Shown piece by piece: positions 22,501 to 31,204 of a stretch of 64,000 nt of DNA. The stretch is from assembly GCA_964036195.1 (NCBI GenBank), contig OZ038451.1, positions 30,025,927 through 30,089,926 of the forward strand. The letters run 5' to 3'. A model generated the notes under the pieces. It saw only the letters and a list, made by a program, of their open reading frames with translations, did no database searches and had not been told where the DNA came from. The DNA is from Sphaerolaimus hirsutus (lineage: Eukaryota; Nematoda; Chromadorea; Monhysterida; Sphaerolaimidae). Made by a program: the position numbers and the translations under genes. Numbering within the stretch: the first letter of the stretch is position 1; every line of letters starts with the position of its first letter.

Positions 22501-25500
22501 CTGATCCGTCAGACACATCTGATGAAACATTGGACATATGATTTCCACGAACTCACACCACTTAGTCCTTTTTTCTGACGAATTTAGATCATCCACAGAT
22601 GCATTTTTCATTATTTTTTTCATTTACACAGCACTCACCTTGAAACCCTGCTGGCGCCTTTTTGGCGCCCTTTTAAAGCAGGGCGCCAGGCGCCAAGGGC
22701 GCCACGGAAAAAGGGCGCCAAGCGCCAAGGAAGGGCGCCATGGCGCCTTTCAGAATGTGGGCGCCAGGCGCCAAGGGCGCCACAGAAAAAGGGCGCCAAG
22801 CGCCAATGGCGCCATGGCGCGGCGCCCTTTGGCGCCCTCAAATGGCGCCAGCGCCATGGCGCCATTCCATCACTACTCATTAGCAACCATTGGATTCGGA
22901 TTGGAACTAGTTGACATTGGCTGTCGTTGTTAACTAGTGCACTTTATGAGCAGCAAATTTTTTTGGCGCTGGCGCTATTGGCGCTTGGCGCCAACATCCT
23001 CTGGCGCCATTGGCGCTTGGCGCCGTGGTCTAGAAAAGCGCCATGGCGCTTTTGGCGCTTGGCGCTATTTTGCTGTGGCGCCATTGGCGCTTGGCGCTCG
23101 CATCCCAAAAGCGCCATGGCGCTTTTGGCGCTTGGCGCCAAAAGTCTGGCGCTTTTTACATCACTAATCGGGGGGTCGCCACTGCCCCCCAATTGGTATA
23201 TAGTAGAGGGGGGATGTCGCCTGTATTTCCCCAAAACTACAGGTTTATATGCCCCCCAACGCGGGAGATCCGGCGTCAGTTGTTAGTTTGTAAACTGACT
23301 GCCGGACTTGATCCGAACGCAGTTTACAACAGGTTGAATAAAACAAATGTCTGCGACAAACCCGCGATAACCTGTGACAACAATAAAAATTTATTATCTA
23401 GTATGCATGATTTATTGTTTTCCTACGTAATCAAGCTGACCAAATCATGATTGATCAAGCTGTCACACATTTCAAATATTTCATTTTCATTTTTGAAAAA
23501 TCAAAGCTTTGGCCGTCACAAAATCATTTAATGTAATCACACTTAGTTCCACTTTGCATTTTGTCTGTTGACAATTTTTATTTTCTGGAGAACTTGAAAA
23601 CTACATCTACATAAAATGTCATCCCACCATTTTATGTCCACTAGAAAGCCCAAGTGCAATGTATTGTTCACTCAGTGACTGGTCAACCCTCCTTCCAAGG
23701 TTATAGTCACCATATCTTCCTTCTTTTTAGGATTGGACTCTATAATTGCCATTGCTTCACATCTTTTTCTGGGCTCAATCTGTGATCACGCACGCAATTT
23801 TCCGGATAGACAAAACATCCGTGACAGATTCCAGTTTTTGCGTCACAGCCTTTTGAACAGCCCTCTGAAACTGCGATATTTACCGTATTTATTCTAATAG
23901 AACGGCACAAATACCTCCAATAGAACTGCAAGTAAAAAAGTCGATGAAACAAATAGAACGGCGCCGTTCTATTAGAAGAAATACGGTATTGGCAAATGTA
24001 TTTTAGGTCACACAGGACAGATGATGTTCAATAATCATTCTAAAAATCTTGGATTTATATTCTTTTAATACCGGTATTTATAATAAAATATAGAAACATC
24101 TCATTTTTTATATTTTCTCCAGGTTTTGAGAGATTTTCTGGGATTATATTTACCGTATNNNNNNNNNNNNNNNNNNNNNNNNNNNNNNNNNNNNNNNNNN
24201 NNNNNNNNNNNNNNNNNNNNNNNNNNNNNNNNNNNNNNNNNNNNNNNNNNNNNNNNNNNNNNNNNNNNNNNNNNNNNNNNNNNNNNNNNNNNNNNNNNNN
24301 NNNNNNNNNNNNNNNNNNNNNNNNNNNNNNNNNNNNNNNNNNNNNNNNNNNNNNNNNNTCCCGGACCACAAATTCATAGTGCGCATTTTTAGGGGGGTAT
24401 TTCGAGAAATGCGCTGAGTTGTTAGAATTGAACTTTTTTAAAAGTATAAGTAAATGTAAAGTATTTTTTTACTCACCACAAAGTATAGAAAACGTAAAAT
24501 ACTTTTTTTTTACTCGTACATACGCGTAAATGTGGGTACTTTCTTGTTAGTGTAGAAACGACTACTTTTCTTCATAGAATGTGTAAAAGTGGGCACTTTT
24601 TCATACGTGTACAGCACAACGTATGTTTTTCTATAAGCAAATGACAGATTATATAGTTTTCAATGTCTCTTTCTTCTAGGAGATAAAAATCATCGTTCTC
24701 CCGATTCGTTTACCACATCCATTGTGACCACAACCATTTCGATTTGGTTGCAAATTTTGAAATTTTTAAAGGCACTACCCCCGCATATCTAAAATATTCA
24801 ATGGAACCACTTCTGTAAATACATAGCAGTGTAGTTACTTTATAACATAGAATTTTCATAAATACATTTTCCGTACGCGTACGCTTTGAAACTGTACGCG
24901 TACAAGTGCGTACGGTATTTTTTTGAAAAGTATATGTAAATGTATTTACCGCGTACTCGCGTACGCGTATTTTTCGAGTAAACGTACGTACCTTTTAACA
25001 ACTCTGGAAATACGGTACATTCCAAAATGTACATCATGCAAAATATGTGCACATACATATTGTAGTAGTTGATTGAAGTTACTACAAGATTGAGTATAAG
25101 TATAAGTTCAATCAACTACTGCAATACTGAGCTACTCCCACACACGGATGTCCTGTAAATAAAAAATGGCATTCGAAGTTCCAAAGTTCACGTAAAATGT
25201 CATGAAAAATGTTAATTTCTCACTAGATGGTTGACATTTTTCATGACTTTTGACAATTTGCATGACATGTAACATTCTACATGACATGTGAAATTTCCAC
25301 TGACATCACTTACACCAATTAGGGCCTCCACCACCACTAGACTCCAGAATATTCCCCCCAGGAAATTCAACAAAAGGTGGCGTAATTGGAGTCGCATCGA
25401 TGGGTGGCCTGGGGTAATTTGGCACTGTGCCAGTTGTGTCAGAAACTGTGGCAGCTGTCAACTGGCGCCTGTGTTTTGCCACATCCACCTTGACTGGGCT

Positions 25501-27221
25501 GACTGACCGCATGTTGTGTTTGGATATGACTGCGTTTTGGGGTGATATATTTACCTAGAGTATAGATGTAGAAATTTTTGCTGCATTAATTTTCCAATGG
25601 GTCCTTCTGAATAGGAATGGAAAAGAGGTTTGTTCTTACAACCCTGGTTTTCTTTCAAGAGCACACATTAATAGTGAGGAGTATTATAATAAGATAAATA
25701 CATCTATATGATACATGTTATTATGCATTATCATGTCTACTATACATGTGGATTGTGGAGGCGTGGGATAGCATTATCACATAATTGCAGCATTATTGAT
25801 CCAGAATTATCCTCAATGGAATTTTTGGGCTGGCTACTTCAAAAATTAGTTGGACTTGTTTGAAACTAATACAGTCCTCCCCAAACTACATGTAAATCTT
25901 CATTGAAAGAAATTGAAACACACCAAAATCAGCTGAGGCTGTGCCAGCAGCCAGCATCAGGTTATAATCCCCAAGCAATGGAAGCAGTCTATCTGTGCCC
26001 CCTGTGGGTAGCAGTGGCAAAAGTGGCACACTCACTGTGCAGAAAACATACTCCCCATCTTGAGTGAATGTGCTGTTTTTTAGGTTGTTGGCAATCTGGA
26101 ATTGTGATAATTTGTGCTACATATTTACTGTCTGCTTGAATAATTTCTCCCCTTGAATACTCCCCCCCTTTGAATAAGTTCCCCTGATTTAATGGGGGAG
26201 GAATAAATCCTTTTGTATATTATGTATAAATGTATATGTATAAATTTGTATTGTCCTTTAGACATAGGGTCAATTTGTTGGGTCCATTTTCAAAAAAATA
26301 GCATGATTGTTTTGTTAATCAAGCGATTTTACTTTATTTTATTTTCAAGAAATATTTTATGGATTAAGTTTAAACAAAAATGCTACAAAATTAAGATGAA
26401 AAAATAATTCCCACTTGTATAATTCCCCCATTGAATAGTTCAGTTCACCTTCAAAAAGGTCTGATGGAAAAATGAATTCCCCAGGGTAATTATCCAAGAA
26501 AATACAGTAATTTCAAAACCCCATTTTATTATCTGAAATTTTGACAACTCACAGTTTCATCAGAAAGTCTAGCTGATGATCTGCCATCATAATTCACCTC
26601 CGTCCATGCCAGGAAGCTTTTCGATTTAGAGATATCATCCCTGTTGAAAGCACATTCTATTGCTGAGTCATCACCCTGGATGTTGAAAAATGACATATTT
26701 TGGACGGCCAAAAAATAAAAGGGTTTTTATTCATGAAAAACGAAATGGAAAATAATGAAATATGAATGTAAAATAAATGTAAATATAAAATATGGTATGT
26801 AGTTGTAAAAAACAATCAAATGTAGGGAGAGCTGGCGCTTTCTACCCATTTTTGCAAAGAAAAATATGTAAAAAATGTATAGCATTTTTATAGTGCAAGC
26901 ATCAAAGCCACTCTTAAAAACTGGTAGCTGAAATTTGCAGCCCATGTACTCAACAGTATTTTTACAAATCTAGTGAAATCAGGCACTCACCATTCTCTGA
27001 TCATTTGAGAATGCAGCAGCCACATAATACATTGGCATTGGCTGTGCCTTTTGAAATATTGTCATTTGAACTTTTCCATTGCCTGTTGTTGTATAAATCA
27101 TGCCAGCTTCACAATCTATTTCTGACTTGCTAATGTCACAGTTCAGTGGTTCTGTGAAACAACCAGAAGAGCCAGAACTACATGACTCAATGTGCTCCTG
27201 TAGTGACTCTGATTTGACCAG
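10346..27221 (-). CDS. Two-DOMON-domain extracellular protein (3' nine exons, 5' end missing)
   Basis: Exons on the minus strand: 27221-26991, 26675-26553, 26095-25924, 25529-25314, 23870-23628, 15407-15291, 13950-13791, 13729-13646, 10524-10346. About 508 residues are visible. The first four exons and the next four each spell one DOMON beta-sandwich: a Cys-rich start (SGCFTEPLNC; HGCFVYPENC), the FSNDQRM / LSSGHKM strand, GDDSAIEC / GNDAVMEC, YDGR / NDGR, LAAGTAS / LLATGAAS, then a conserved His (KHN / AHT). In known heme-binding DOMONs (cellobiose dehydrogenase, AIR12) such Met and His residues are the axial ligands, so heme b binding is plausible. No cytochrome b561 region follows. The last exon gives an acidic Ser-rich linker and a hydrophobic tail, suggesting a GPI anchor or single-span protein. 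The signal-peptide exon was not found. Exon 23870-23628 carries two frameshifts, so the gene may be broken or the assembly wrong there. Confidence 0.8.
10859..13238. mobile_element. Family D palindromic element, ends AAACACCTTCCCGG
   Basis: Both ends read AAACACCTTCCCGGACAAGT outward-in, and the arms stay complementary through landmarks such as CAAGTTCACCACCC and CCTTATGGAGGCATTTTAG to a centre near 12530. Minus the nested B element and its TSD it is 1450 bp. The target duplication is unclear. Confidence 0.8.
11016..11937. mobile_element. Family B element (GGTGCC-word core), TSD CTCACTAC
   Basis: CTCACTAC at 11008-11015 and 11938-11945. Ends TAGTGATGTAAAGGCACC and GTGC.TTTAACATCACTA. The terminal parts (11025-11250, 11730-11930) are dense GGTGCCGGTGC words; the middle (11260-11720) is AT-rich unique-looking sequence shared with the other B copies. 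Confidence 0.88.
13646..13729 (-). CDS. DOMON gene exon h (end of domain 2)
   Basis: 84 nt, phase 1 to 1, acceptor TTTTTTCATTCAG, donor GTGAGT. Encodes GLRAHTLDHDSMGFP with the candidate ligand His, then a short linker ending PYGAQ. Confidence 0.82.
13791..13950 (-). CDS. DOMON gene exon g
   Basis: 160 nt, phase 0 to 1, acceptor AACTTTGCAG, donor GTGTAG. Encodes DKHTEGGGVGASVGDGYMSC followed by MDKDYVLLLATGAASNK, the strand pair paralogous to exon c. Confidence 0.82.
14380..14847. mobile_element. MITE with GGCGG(C/T)GTTTACAC ends, TA TSD
   Basis: Left GGCGGCGTTTACACCGATTT, right GTGTAAACACCGCC, with TTTA / TAAA at the borders. Arms are complementary through TGTGACGAC. Holds the strong hairpin at 14567-14660. 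Confidence 0.7.
14567..14660. repeat. Near-perfect hairpin, about 44-bp arms
   Basis: The sequence from CATGTTGTTGTAGC to GCGGCCTT is followed within six bases by its complement AGGCCGCGTAG..CAACATG, with one mismatch. The loop is about GCTAGC. Confidence 0.85.
15291..15407 (-). CDS. DOMON gene exon f
   Basis: 117 nt, phase 0 to 0, acceptor TTTTTTTGTGACAG. Encodes GNDAVMEC and YNDGR. Donor GTGCGG is weaker than usual; the alternative GTTTGT 11 nt earlier creates a stop at the junction, so I prefer the longer exon. The 8.2-kb intron before it is about 93 percent nested transposons. Confidence 0.75.
15634..17782. mobile_element. Family G element, 8-bp TSD GTTGTTAC, holding a D element
   Basis: GTTGTTAC at 15626-15633 and 17783-17790. 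Ends CAGGGTTGG and CCAACCCTA. Removing 16179-17655 and one TSD leaves 668 bp. This copy fixes the family as having 8-bp duplications. Confidence 0.85.
16179..17655. mobile_element. Family D palindromic element, 1477 bp, uninterrupted
   Basis: Ends AAACACCTTCCCGATCAAGT and its complement. ATAT precedes and follows it. The arms pair over their whole length around a centre near 16920 (CCTTCATAAGAAAATTTGCT and its complement). The 202-residue open frame at 17113-17721 is simply one arm read through. Confidence 0.85.
18303..19430. mobile_element. Family A element (GGCGCC-word core), TSD ATACTGTG
   Basis: ATACTGTG at 18295-18302 and 19431-19438. Ends TAGTGATGGAAAGCGCC and GGCGCCATTCCATCACTA. GGCGCCATGGCGCC and AGGCGCCAAGGGCGCC words fill 18310-18530 and 19210-19425; between them lies about 680 bp of AT-rich sequence shared with 21977-22875. 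Confidence 0.9.
20155..20908. mobile_element. Family H element, TSD GTTCCAAC
   Basis: GTTCCAAC at 20147-20154 and 20909-20916. Ends CAGAGTTG and CAACTCTG. Next to the ends are reiterated AAGTGTAAGTGTAA words and CCCGGGTATTT, the counterpart of the AACGTAAACGTAA words in other H copies. Confidence 0.85.
21399..21761. mobile_element. Family C variant, ends CCGTATATCCTCGAATAAG
   Basis: 363 bp between TA dinucleotides; the complement CTTCGAGGATATACGG closes it. G runs near both ends are as in C, but the terminal bases differ (TATATCC for TATTTCC). Confidence 0.75.
21977..22875. mobile_element. Family A element, TSD CTCATTAG, nested in A
   Basis: CTCATTAG at 21969-21976 and 22876-22883. 899 bp. 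It has the same layout as 18303-19430: dense GGCGCC words at both ends and a shared AT-rich centre (GACACATCTGATGAA). An A element inside an A element shows at least two rounds of insertion. Confidence 0.9.
23628..23870 (-). CDS. DOMON gene exon e (start of domain 2), with two frameshifts
   Basis: Acceptor AATATCGCAG, donor GTGGGA. The first frame gives EGCSKGCDAKTGICHGCFVY and continues to a stop at 23740-23742. A second frame gives EAMAIIESNPKKKEDMVTIT and stops at 23672-23674. A third gives QYIALGLSSGHKM up to the donor. All three match successive parts of exon a, so the exon is one DOMON start with two reading-frame breaks, located at or near the five-base run 23764-23768 and the three-base run 23687-23689. 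The exon is 243 nt; two more bases restore phase 0 with the next exon. Either assembly or sequencing errors, or real decay. Confidence 0.7.
23883..23986. mobile_element. Family E MITE, 104 bp
   Basis: Ends CCGTATTTATTCTAATAGAA and its complement (TTCTATTAGAAGAAATACGG), TA on each side. It sits 12 bp upstream of the exon e acceptor of the DOMON gene. A half copy is at about 46180-46268. Confidence 0.75.
24159..24358. other. Assembly gap (200 N)
   Basis: Exactly 200 N, so the length is probably a placeholder. Both flanks are family C sequence. Confidence 0.99.
24414..25006. mobile_element. Family H element in the end of a C element, TSD GAAATACG
   Basis: GAAATGCG (24406-24413) and GAAATACG (25007-25014) flank ends CTGAGTTG and CAACTCTG. 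The duplicated bases are the terminal inverted repeat of the C element. The interior contains reiterated ACGCGTACG words. Confidence 0.75.
25314..25529 (-). CDS. DOMON gene exon d (end of domain 1 and linker)
   Basis: 216 nt, phase 1 to 1, acceptor AAAACGCAG, donor GTAAGT. Begins ISKHNMRSVS, where the candidate second heme ligand His lies, followed by a linker rich in Pro and Thr (PNYPRPPIDATPITPP) and ending in a Gly run. The acceptor was chosen because it is the one that keeps phase with exon c. Confidence 0.75.
25924..26095 (-). CDS. DOMON gene exon c
   Basis: 172 nt, phase 0 to 1, acceptor CACAATTCCAG, donor GTGTGT. Encodes the strand pair ending GDYNLMLAAGTASADF, paralogous to exon 13791-13950 (KDYVLLLATGAASNK). 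Confidence 0.8.
26553..26675 (-). CDS. DOMON gene exon b
   Basis: 123 nt, phase 0 to 0, acceptor CAACATCCAG, donor GTGAGT. Encodes GDDSAIEC near its start and NYDGR later, matching the middle of the DOMON fold and the paralogous exon 15291-15407. Confidence 0.82.
26991..27221 (-). CDS. DOMON gene exon a (start of domain 1)
   Basis: 231 nt, phase 0 to 0. The acceptor TGTGCACAG precedes it and donor GTGAGT follows. It encodes the Cys-rich start (CSSGSSGCFTEPLNC), SEIDCEAG, and ends in the strand VAAAFSNDQRM with the candidate heme-ligand Met as the last residue. A family I element lies 46 bp upstream. Confidence 0.8.
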
Positions 27222-27267
27222 CTGTGCACATGTGAATTTTTTTTTTGAATTTTATCATGATAATAGA

Positions 27268-27521
27268 TATACTCTGCTTACTTTACAACCTGCACGCGTG
27301 GTTCCCGCTGGAAGTGTGCCAACGATGGTTAACGCGTGCGAGTTTCATAAAAAGATTACAAAATTGATTGTTGTTATAGTGTTATTCATGAACATATACA
27401 CATCGATGAATTTTTTTCATCTTTTTACGGAAATCGCATGATTTAATGATCATTGGCACGCTTCCAACACGAGACATAAGTCAGTGCGAGGGCAGAGTAT
27501 CATGTAGGTACGCTGAGTATA
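27268..27521. mobile_element. Family I MITE, about 250 bp
   Basis: Ends TATACTCTGC and GCTGAGTATA. About 90 percent alike to 57294-57541 through CACGCGTGGTTCCCGCTGGA and GGCACGCTTCCAACACGAGA. No frame is conserved between the two. Confidence 0.7.
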
Positions 27522-27535
27522 CATGGTTCACAGAT

Positions 27536-27890
27536 CCTGAATCCTGATAACTTTTAGGATTCAATTAGGTATCCTGATCCTGATCCCGATGCCGCATTCC
27601 CGATTGATCCTGATCCTGATAGTAATCCTGAAATCCGAATCCCGATAAAATTTCCTAAATTCCGATCCTGGAAAAATTCATTCCATTTGTGTTCTTTTTT
27701 GCAACCGATTGTTGCAACCTTTTTTTGATGAAGAGGACCCAAAATATTGTAAGTTTTTTAAAGAAAAATCCTGATAGTGATCACTGACCCTAATCCCAAT
27801 TCCAAAAATTTGAAATGCCAAACCCCAAAAATTTGAAATGCCTGAGATCCCAATTCCGATCCTCATCCCGAAAATTCAACAAACAATACC
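27536..27890. repeat. ATCCTGATCC word region
   Basis: Degenerate ATCCTGATCCTGATCCCGAT words, the complement of those at 5424-5612. From 27900 to 28779 nothing is recognised beyond AT-rich sequence with a few GGGGAATTATTC words. Confidence 0.5.
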
Positions 27891-28779
27891 GAAAATTCAA
27901 AAAACAATACCAAAAAATCCATTCCGTTTCAACCGCAATAGTATATACAAATTATTACCTTTATCAACAGGATAATCTTTATACAGGCAGCCAATGAAAT
28001 TTTAGCCATTTTGTTAGAAAACCGTGGTCATGAAATTTGTAATTAAATTCGTAAAGTTAAAAAAGTAGAGTTAGTAAAGTTAGAATAAGTAGAATTCATG
28101 CAGTTTGGTGTGTGTACCCAAAATTTGAGTATGACAACTGCACGCATGTTTTTGCGTGGAATAATACTGTTGTAAAAGTATGATACTCAATGTCAATGAC
28201 ATTGAACAGGCCCAAATTTAGAAATTGGTGGGGTAGATTTTTTCCCACTTGGCGTCACTTGAAAGTTGAAGGTCACAATTTGTGATCAAAAACGTTTTTG
28301 AGATCGCTTGGTATTTTTTAAACAAATTTTTGTGGGGGCAGCTATTCAAGGAGAAAATTATTCAAAGGGGATATTATTATTTCATCAAAATTTTCAAGCC
28401 TGTCGCCATTTCCTGAAATATGCTGTACATACTGTACAAAATAACATATGATTTTTTTTTGCAAATTTATCATATAAATAAGAGGGGAATTATCCGAGCT
28501 GGATTATTTTTTCTCGATCACAAGGGGAATTTTTCAACAGGTAAAATTATCCAAGGGGGAATAATTCAAGCAAACACGGTAGTTTGTTTTTCAGGTTTGG
28601 GTTTTCTGGTCAAAATTCCAAAATCTGAGTGCCCTATCTGATGGAGTGTTTCACCTAATTCCAGTCTACGATTTTCATTTTTCTCTGTAGTAACATTGGA
28701 CTTTGCCCTGCTCATAGACTATAAAATATAGAGTAGGTACTACCTTGAATTTTGGAACTTAGCCTTCTGAAGTTTAAAT

Positions 28780-29283
28780 CAGAGTTGGAAAAACGTATTT
28801 ACGTTTACCCGAAATACCCGGTTATTTGGGTATTTATATTTACGTTTACGTTTACGTTTTCCAAAAATACCATTACGTTTTGTTACGTTTTCCTGGCACA
28901 ATTACCCGGGTACCAGAGAAAACGTAAAAATCGTATGGAAAATGCACAAAAACGGTGCATTTTTGAACTTTTTTCTGATGCAATAAGTACAATTTATATT
29001 TTTGGCCAATTAGCTGCTTAATTGTTTGATAAATAACATAGGTAAGCAAAAATGTGATCGTATTAGCAGAGAAATGCTTGAAATAGGAAAAACAAAGGTG
29101 TTTTTCAATGCATCTGATCACGGGTTGTGCACTTCAAAGAAATTTTTACGTTTACGTTTTTTTTACGTTTACCCGTGTATTTTAAAAGTATTTTACGTTT
29201 TCAGTATTAATACTCACAATTTAGAAAAGGTATTTACGTTTACGTTTACGTTTTCCGAAAATACCAGTATTTGTACAACTCTG
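28780..29283. mobile_element. Family H element, 504 bp, TSD GTTTAAAT
   Basis: GTTTAAAT at 28772-28779 and 29284-29291. Ends CAGAGTTG and CAACTCTG. TTTACGTTTACGTTT words lie near both ends. Nearly identical, in reverse, to 36206-36709, with the same length. Confidence 0.9.
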
Positions 29284-29321
29284 GTTTAAATGCACATGTA
29301 AATAGTCACGTGAAATGTGCC

Positions 29322-29390
29322 AACACGTTGGCGCCAAGCCAAGCGCCAATGGCGCCAGCGCGAAAATGGCGCCAAACGATAAAGGTGTCA
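29322..29390. repeat. Short GGCGCC-word patch
   Basis: Words such as AAGCGCCAATGGCGCCAGCGC without the TAGTGATG ends. Probably a family A fragment; a similar patch is at 33294-33375. Confidence 0.5.
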
Positions 29391-29694
29391 GATTTTTAAA
29401 GTGATTTTTCTGCTTTGACAATTTTAAATCAATACACTCATGCGAATTACTAAGGAATTTTTATGAACAAATGTGTATTTTTTTATATGACCCACTCAGT
29501 CACAGTGAAACGAACCAATGCAAAAAGTGCGAAACATAATGTACCGTTGAAATTTTGAGTGATTTAGTTTGGTTGATTTATATTGGGAAGTTTTTACCAT
29601 TGAACAGAACGAGACTCCATGTTCCTTCCTTTATTGAATCAATGGCTCCTTTCTATTTACACAGTTTTCTTAATACCTGTGTCATTTTCGGGTA

Positions 29695-29953
29695 CCGTAT
29701 TTCCTCGAAATACCCCCCGGGGGGTGATTGTTTCAGAGTGAGAATTTTGAGAGAAAAACGTGAAAAATACAACAATAACCACCATTTATAAGTTTTTACA
29801 GCCTTATATAAGAACGTAGATGGTATAAACAATGTTCTAACGTAACACACTAAGTGTTTTGAACATCTGTTATGCATTTCCCGGACCACAAATTCATAGT
29901 GCCGATTTTGAGGGGGGTATTTCGAGGGGGGGGGGTATTTCGAGGAAATACGG
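29695..29953. mobile_element. Family C MITE, short form, 259 bp
   Basis: TA on both sides, ends CCGTATTTCCTCGAAATA and complement. Nearly identical to 45577-45837, differing mainly in the G-run length. Confidence 0.85.
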
Positions 29954-30623
29954 TAGTTTTTTTTTTGGCACCAGCAGCGTTCAGATGCGTTGTTTTTAAC
30001 CCTCTTGATGCCAATTTTATACAATTTCCTGAATAAAGTAATTCGGTCTTACTTTATTCATAATTATGTGTTAAATTATCCGATGAAAAATTACAAAATA
30101 TGATTATCCATCCATTATGGTGAATAGTGCCTAAAGTATGTAATTTTTCGTACAAAGTGTACACGTAAATATTTATACAGTAAGTAAAGTACCTATTGCG
30201 ATTATGCGCCATAATGTTGTAAATGCGCATTTATTATGATGCAAACAACGAACATGTTTGATTAAAACCAAAATTCAGACAGTCTTTGAGAACATGATTG
30301 ATAATCAGGCTTGAGTTTTATAATAATTCGTTTAACAACGTTTTCATTGAAATCAAAAAGAAAACATAGTGAATAAAAAACGTATCATTAGGATTTTTGC
30401 TCGTGCGATTAATTATTCAATTTGCCTATAAAATCGTGCTAAATGCTGTATTTGCTTGAATAAACACCCTTGGATAATTCCCTCTCTTGAATGTATCAAC
30501 CGCCTGTAAGACGTATGAGGAAAAATACCCCCTGCCCTGAATAATTCCCCACCCTAAGGCATATGCTCAATTTGCTATGTCATATTTGAACAAAAATAGT
30601 ATTTTGTTGTGTTCATCCATATA

Positions 30624-31080
30624 CCGTATTACCTCGAAATACCCCCATGGGGGTTTATTATTTCGCCAGCAAAATTTGAGGGCGGGTTAATTCGAGGGGG
30701 GGTTTATTCGAGGGGGGGTGTATTCGACGGGGGTCTTATTATTTTGTCAGAAATTTTCGTAAGGATCGTAGTAAATAGTAGGCATTTGCATGCCCAAAAC
30801 AGGTAATAAATGTGTCCAAACAAGATTTATTTGGACATAAAAACGTAGATAAGCTACACAAACATGTCCATGTGTAGCTGCAATACAGATAAACAGTAAT
30901 ATACATCATGTACATTGCATACATGACGTATTTATTATGTACATGACGTACATCATTCCGAAGGGGGGGGGGGGTATTTCGAGGGGGGGGGGTTTATTGT
31001 TTCCCCAGCCGATTTTGAGGGGGGGTTTATTCGAGGGGGGGTTAATTCAAGGGGGGGGGGGATAATTCGAGGTAATACGG
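30624..31080. mobile_element. Family C MITE, CCGTATTACCTCG subtype, 457 bp
   Basis: Ends CCGTATTACCTCGAAATA and complement between TA dinucleotides. The centre holds ATACATGACGTA / ATGTACATGACG words. Confidence 0.82.
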
Positions 31081-31204
31081 TAGCATATTTTCGCAATAAC
31101 TTGATGGAAACGTGCTTGAAAGTTTTTACGAAATAATAATTCCTCCCCTTCAATAGTTCCCCCCATAATAGTCTGACATAAAAATAATGATTGAGGCGTC
31201 GAAT

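Larger units (their letters stand above)
21051..23166. mobile_element. Family A element, long form, TSD ATCGGGGG, with nested copies
   Basis: ATCGGGGG at 21043-21050 and 23167-23174. Ends TAGTGATATAAAAGCGCC and GGCGCTTTTTACATCACTA. The words are AAAAGCGCCATGGCGCTTTT and TTGGCGCTTGGCGC. A C-like element (21399-21761) and another A element (21977-22875) lie inside. Confidence 0.88.
17825..23326. mobile_element. Family D palindromic element with TSD CAAC, deeply interrupted
   Basis: Ends TAAACTGTGTTCGGATCAGG and CCGAACGCAGTTTA, with CAAC on each side (17821-17824, 23327-23330). It holds three elements (18303-19430, 20155-20908, 21051-23166). Subtracting them and their duplications gives about 1480 bp, equal to the uninterrupted copy at 16179-17655. 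The centre is near 19670. Confidence 0.82.
24153..25015. mobile_element. Family C element with assembly gap and nested H
   Basis: The left end TA-CCGTAT runs into 200 N. The right end is split by the H element 24414-25006 and closes with GAAATACGG-TA. Lies in a DOMON gene intron. Confidence 0.65.
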
